A stretch of DNA of 64,000 bases from the NCBI GenBank assembly GCA_973895155.1, contig OZ316892.1:21018001-21082000 (forward strand). The letters are read 5' to 3'. Positions within the stretch are counted from its first letter, which is position 1; every line of letters begins with the position of its first letter. The notes below the pieces were generated by a model that searched no databases, had not been told where the DNA came from, and worked only from the letters and a program-made list of their open reading frames with translations. This stretch comes from Marsupella aquatica. Taxonomy: Eukaryota; Marchantiophyta. The position numbers and the translations under genes are program-made. Below are positions 61,399 through 64,000 of this stretch, in pieces.

Positions 61399-62751
61399 AT
61401 GGATGAGGCAAGTTCTAGTAGCCTTGCACGCCAACAAGAGGCAAGCTCCTCTTTGCCCATAGCAGTGTTGGAGGTGGACGACCTTGACCTCCCACCCTTG
61501 GCAAAGAGGAGGAAGCTTGATCATCATTCGAGAAGTGAAAAGATGGATCCCCAAGTATGGGGTAGATTACCAGATGATGCCATTGAACGAATCCTCTCAT
61601 GGCTACCCATTCGCAATCTCTTCAAGTTTCGTTGCGTTTGCAAGAAATGGAAGAACATTGTTAGCAATCCTAGCTTCTTACAACTTTGCTCGCAGGCCCC
61701 GGGCCAAGGGCCATGGTTCGTTTTCTTTCTGGGAGATGACTACAACACAGGGTCATCATTTGATCCCACATCAAACAAATGGTACCCATTAACATTTCCG
61801 GCTTATCCAGGAATATCTCAAGGGCCAGTTGCCTCACATGGAGGTCTGATGTGCTCCTTGGTGGAGGCAACTAATGAAGAAAACAGGGGCCTTTTCTACA
61901 TGTGTAATCCCCTGACCAAAGATTGGATTGAACTCCCTAGAATTCTCACAGACTTTGACAAGGTCCTAATTGAGTTGCCCTGCATGATCACGGACTTTGA
62001 TACCATTGTGATGGGGATAGAGGTTAATCCCACTACCAAATCTTACAAGGTTGTAGTGGCAGGATCTAACCCTCTGCCTGAATTGCTCAGTGATCAAGAA
62101 GTCCATATTGAGGATGCAGATGGGTGTGTAGTCAAAGCATTTTTGTATGACTCATCCATTCCTTGGGGTTGGAAGATTTCCAGCACCTTGGTCATTGAAG
62201 GGCAATTTACTAGCAAGAGTGTCATGTGTAATGGCTTGTTGTATTGCGTCAGAAGCCGACCTTTTGGATTGATTGCCTTTGATGTGGCCAGAGAGATTTG
62301 GATCGAGTTGGAAGTGGTCATGCCTAGACTACTCACTTGTTGCTTCCTGATTGAGAGTCAAGGGGTTTTGATGATGGTGGGAGGCTTGGGAAGGTTTGGA
62401 GTTACAACAAGTATCCACATTTGGCGGCTTTCATCCACTTTGCAATGGATGAAGCTGGAGAAGATGCCAAGGAGGCTTTTCAAAGAATTTTTCAAGTCAT
62501 CCCCTTCCAAGTCCTTCAATTGTATTGGGAATGGGGATTTGCTATATTTCAACTGCCACAAGAAGTCTCAAGGAGTTTTGTACGACTGTGATAGACACTC
62601 TTGGCATGCTGTACCACCTTGCCCCTTGCTAGCCACTAATCCTCTAACTGTGGTCAGAGGATTTTGCTTTACCCCTCGATTGGATGGAGCTGTTGATGGT
62701 CATTGCTTTCCTCTCGAAGGGGCTGGGCTTGGATTGGATTCTATAAACTAG
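61399..62751 (+). CDS. F-box protein with kelch/beta-propeller-like C-terminus
   Basis: This 450-residue intronless protein probably serves as a substrate adaptor of an SCF (Skp1-Cullin1-F-box) ubiquitin ligase. The F-box (about residues 53-95) reads VWGRLPDDAIERILSWLPI, then RCVCKKWKNIVSNPSFL. The rest has F-box-associated/kelch-like blocks: FDPTSNKWYPL, FYMCNPLTKDWIELP, LIAFDVAREIWIELE, VGGLGRFGVTTSIHIWRL and YDCDRHSWHAVPPCP. The layout resembles the plant HWS/UFO-like F-box group, but I do not assign an orthologue. A basic KRRKLDHH stretch before the F-box could be a nuclear signal. The ATG at 61399 is the first in frame; codons upstream are open but without ATG. A short internal duplication (IELPRILTDFD then IELPCMITDFD) lies at about 61926-62010. 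Confidence 0.9.
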   Translation: MDEASSSSLARQQEASSSLPIAVLEVDDLDLPPLAKRRKLDHHSRSEKMDPQVWGRLPDDAIERILSWLPIRNLFKFRCVCKKWKNIVSNPSFLQLCSQAPGQGPWFVFFLGDDYNTGSSFDPTSNKWYPLTFPAYPGISQGPVASHGGLMCSLVEATNEENRGLFYMCNPLTKDWIELPRILTDFDKVLIELPCMITDFDTIVMGIEVNPTTKSYKVVVAGSNPLPELLSDQEVHIEDADGCVVKAFLYDSSIPWGWKISSTLVIEGQFTSKSVMCNGLLYCVRSRPFGLIAFDVAREIWIELEVVMPRLLTCCFLIESQGVLMMVGGLGRFGVTTSIHIWRLSSTLQWMKLEKMPRRLFKEFFKSSPSKSFNCIGNGDLLYFNCHKKSQGVLYDCDRHSWHAVPPCPLLATNPLTVVRGFCFTPRLDGAVDGHCFPLEGAGLGLDSIN

Positions 62752-64000
62752 ACTGACCCTTGATGCCCACCATTTGATGGCTGAAATATTAAACTATTTC
62801 ATTGCCAAGTTATGAATTCAATCATGCCATGTTCTCGGCTCAGTTACATAGATATATTTTACTGCCTAGTTTGAGAGTAGATATCAAATTCACTTTTTAA
62901 TACACAAAATGAATATTGGGATCCAGCGTATTTTTAGAATGATGCAATTTTTTTCAGTCAGATTCCACCTTCTCAAAAAAATTTCCCATTAACCAGTTTC
63001 CCACCTAGTCATAGACCCCATTTACCCCCTCCTTTAATTTACCAGGATCTAAGGGTGATCTAACGGTCAGGAGACAATTCAGGAAAAACAGATACTAAGG
63101 AACATTTGTAGCTGCATCTTCTCCTTCACAGATGCTGACATTCCCCCCACTAGCTAAAAAAGAGAACGTTAAAAAAGTACGCTATTGGGATCCCATTGAG
63201 CTAAAAGGCTTGGATCAATATCCCATCCCCACTCATGACTCCATGATTTAACCAAGATAGAATTTATGGTCTCTTTCTAGATTTCTGGACTCATCATTTA
63301 CAGAACCTTGAGTTCGATTTGGGGTCCAACCTAAGTGTCAGAATGATCAACTCCCAGTGAACTTAGATTTGGGTTTTGGTAAAAACAGCCATATTCCAAA
63401 CATTAGATTAGTTTCCACAAATATGGGCTTCTGGCTGGTTAAGGTCAATGACATCCACTGAGGATCAAAATTAATCATGTCAGGCTCTCATAACAATATT
63501 TGCTTGGGGTCATAAAGACCATACTAGAAATCATGTCTGGCAAGACTTGCTACAGAACATGAAGAGACCTTGTGGATTCAATAATTCTGTCTAAAAACAA
63601 ATTATTTAACAATATTTCAGTTCAAGATTCAAGCCCAGGAATAGACAGTGCAAATCTTCTGGGGCTGCTTTCTAATGGCCTCTGGGTAGAAACTCTAGTT
63701 AATTTGCATGTAGTTGATGCTGGGATGGACCATAAGGGGTTGACCTCAAGATTCCGGTAGACCAAGCACTTTTAATCTGGCACCGGAAAGGCAAGCATTT
63801 AGTATACAAATGAAAGGTGTTCTCTGCGTAATAAACATTGTTCCAGAGTGGTCCATGTGGGTTGCAAGATTCCATTGAAGCACCTTGTCAAACAATGTAA
63901 TCTATGGGAGTTTAAGTTGCTCAATTTGCATTGGACATAGTTATGAACCCTGGGCTGACAGTGCAGAACTCTCAAACTTGTGAATATATAAAAGGACATC
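62752..64000. other. 3' flank of the F-box gene and intergenic end
   Basis: No gene is supported to the end of the window; open frames are short and without recognisable domains. Confidence 0.5.

Overview
The window is nuclear DNA of a green plant. It carries spliced GT-AG genes, a plant-type JmjC/JmjN histone demethylase, a DUSP-UBL-UCH ubiquitin protease, an intronless F-box gene and long repeat-rich intergenic stretches. Two tandem SHIPPO-repeat (ODF3/CIMAP-type) genes point to a lineage with flagellate sperm, such as a bryophyte, lycophyte or fern, because this family belongs to axonemes and flowering plants lack flagella. I cannot name the species from sequence alone.

Layout. 0.6-3.2 kb (minus) is a 5'-truncated, degraded non-LTR retrotransposon with reverse transcriptase and a C-terminal zinc/nuclease-like region; a ~0.45 kb insertion splits it. 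3.2-10.4 kb is intergenic with several short tandem duplications. 10.4-12.6 kb (minus) is the JmjC gene in one uninterrupted frame. 12.6-17.9 kb holds no convincing gene but has a 74-bp tandem array of paired W-box-like motifs. 17.95-27.91 kb (minus) is a nearly complete but inactivated Ty3/gypsy-type LTR retrotransposon. 27.9-48.5 kb is a gene-poor, repeat-rich tract with minisatellites and one unidentified degraded coding segment. 48.5-55.0 kb (plus) is a 13-exon ubiquitin protease gene. 55.8-58.2 kb (minus) holds the two SHIPPO genes, the second frameshifted. 61.4-62.8 kb (plus) is an F-box gene.

The centrepiece is the retrotransposon. Its order is Gag (CCHC knuckle), aspartic protease, a DNMT3-like C5-cytosine methyltransferase domain, reverse transcriptase, RNase H, integrase and a C-terminal PHD finger. 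It therefore carries both a candidate DNA-methylation writer and a candidate histone-tail reader. The coding frame has two frameshifts and six in-frame stops. All six stops are TAG and are explicable as CAG to TAG, which is what deamination of CHG-methylated cytosines would leave. Its two LTRs share a 360-bp part but have different inner parts, and an extra LTR-end copy sits beside the 3' LTR, so the copy looks recombinant. DNMT-bearing retrotransposons have been reported in dinoflagellates and charophyte algae. A gypsy element combining DNMT and PHD in a plant with histone demethylase and SHIPPO genes is the item here most worth follow-up.

The host genes (chromatin demethylation, deubiquitination, F-box ubiquitin ligase adaptor, sperm axoneme) show no operon-like link. 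The ubiquitin protease and SHIPPO gene 1 are convergent.
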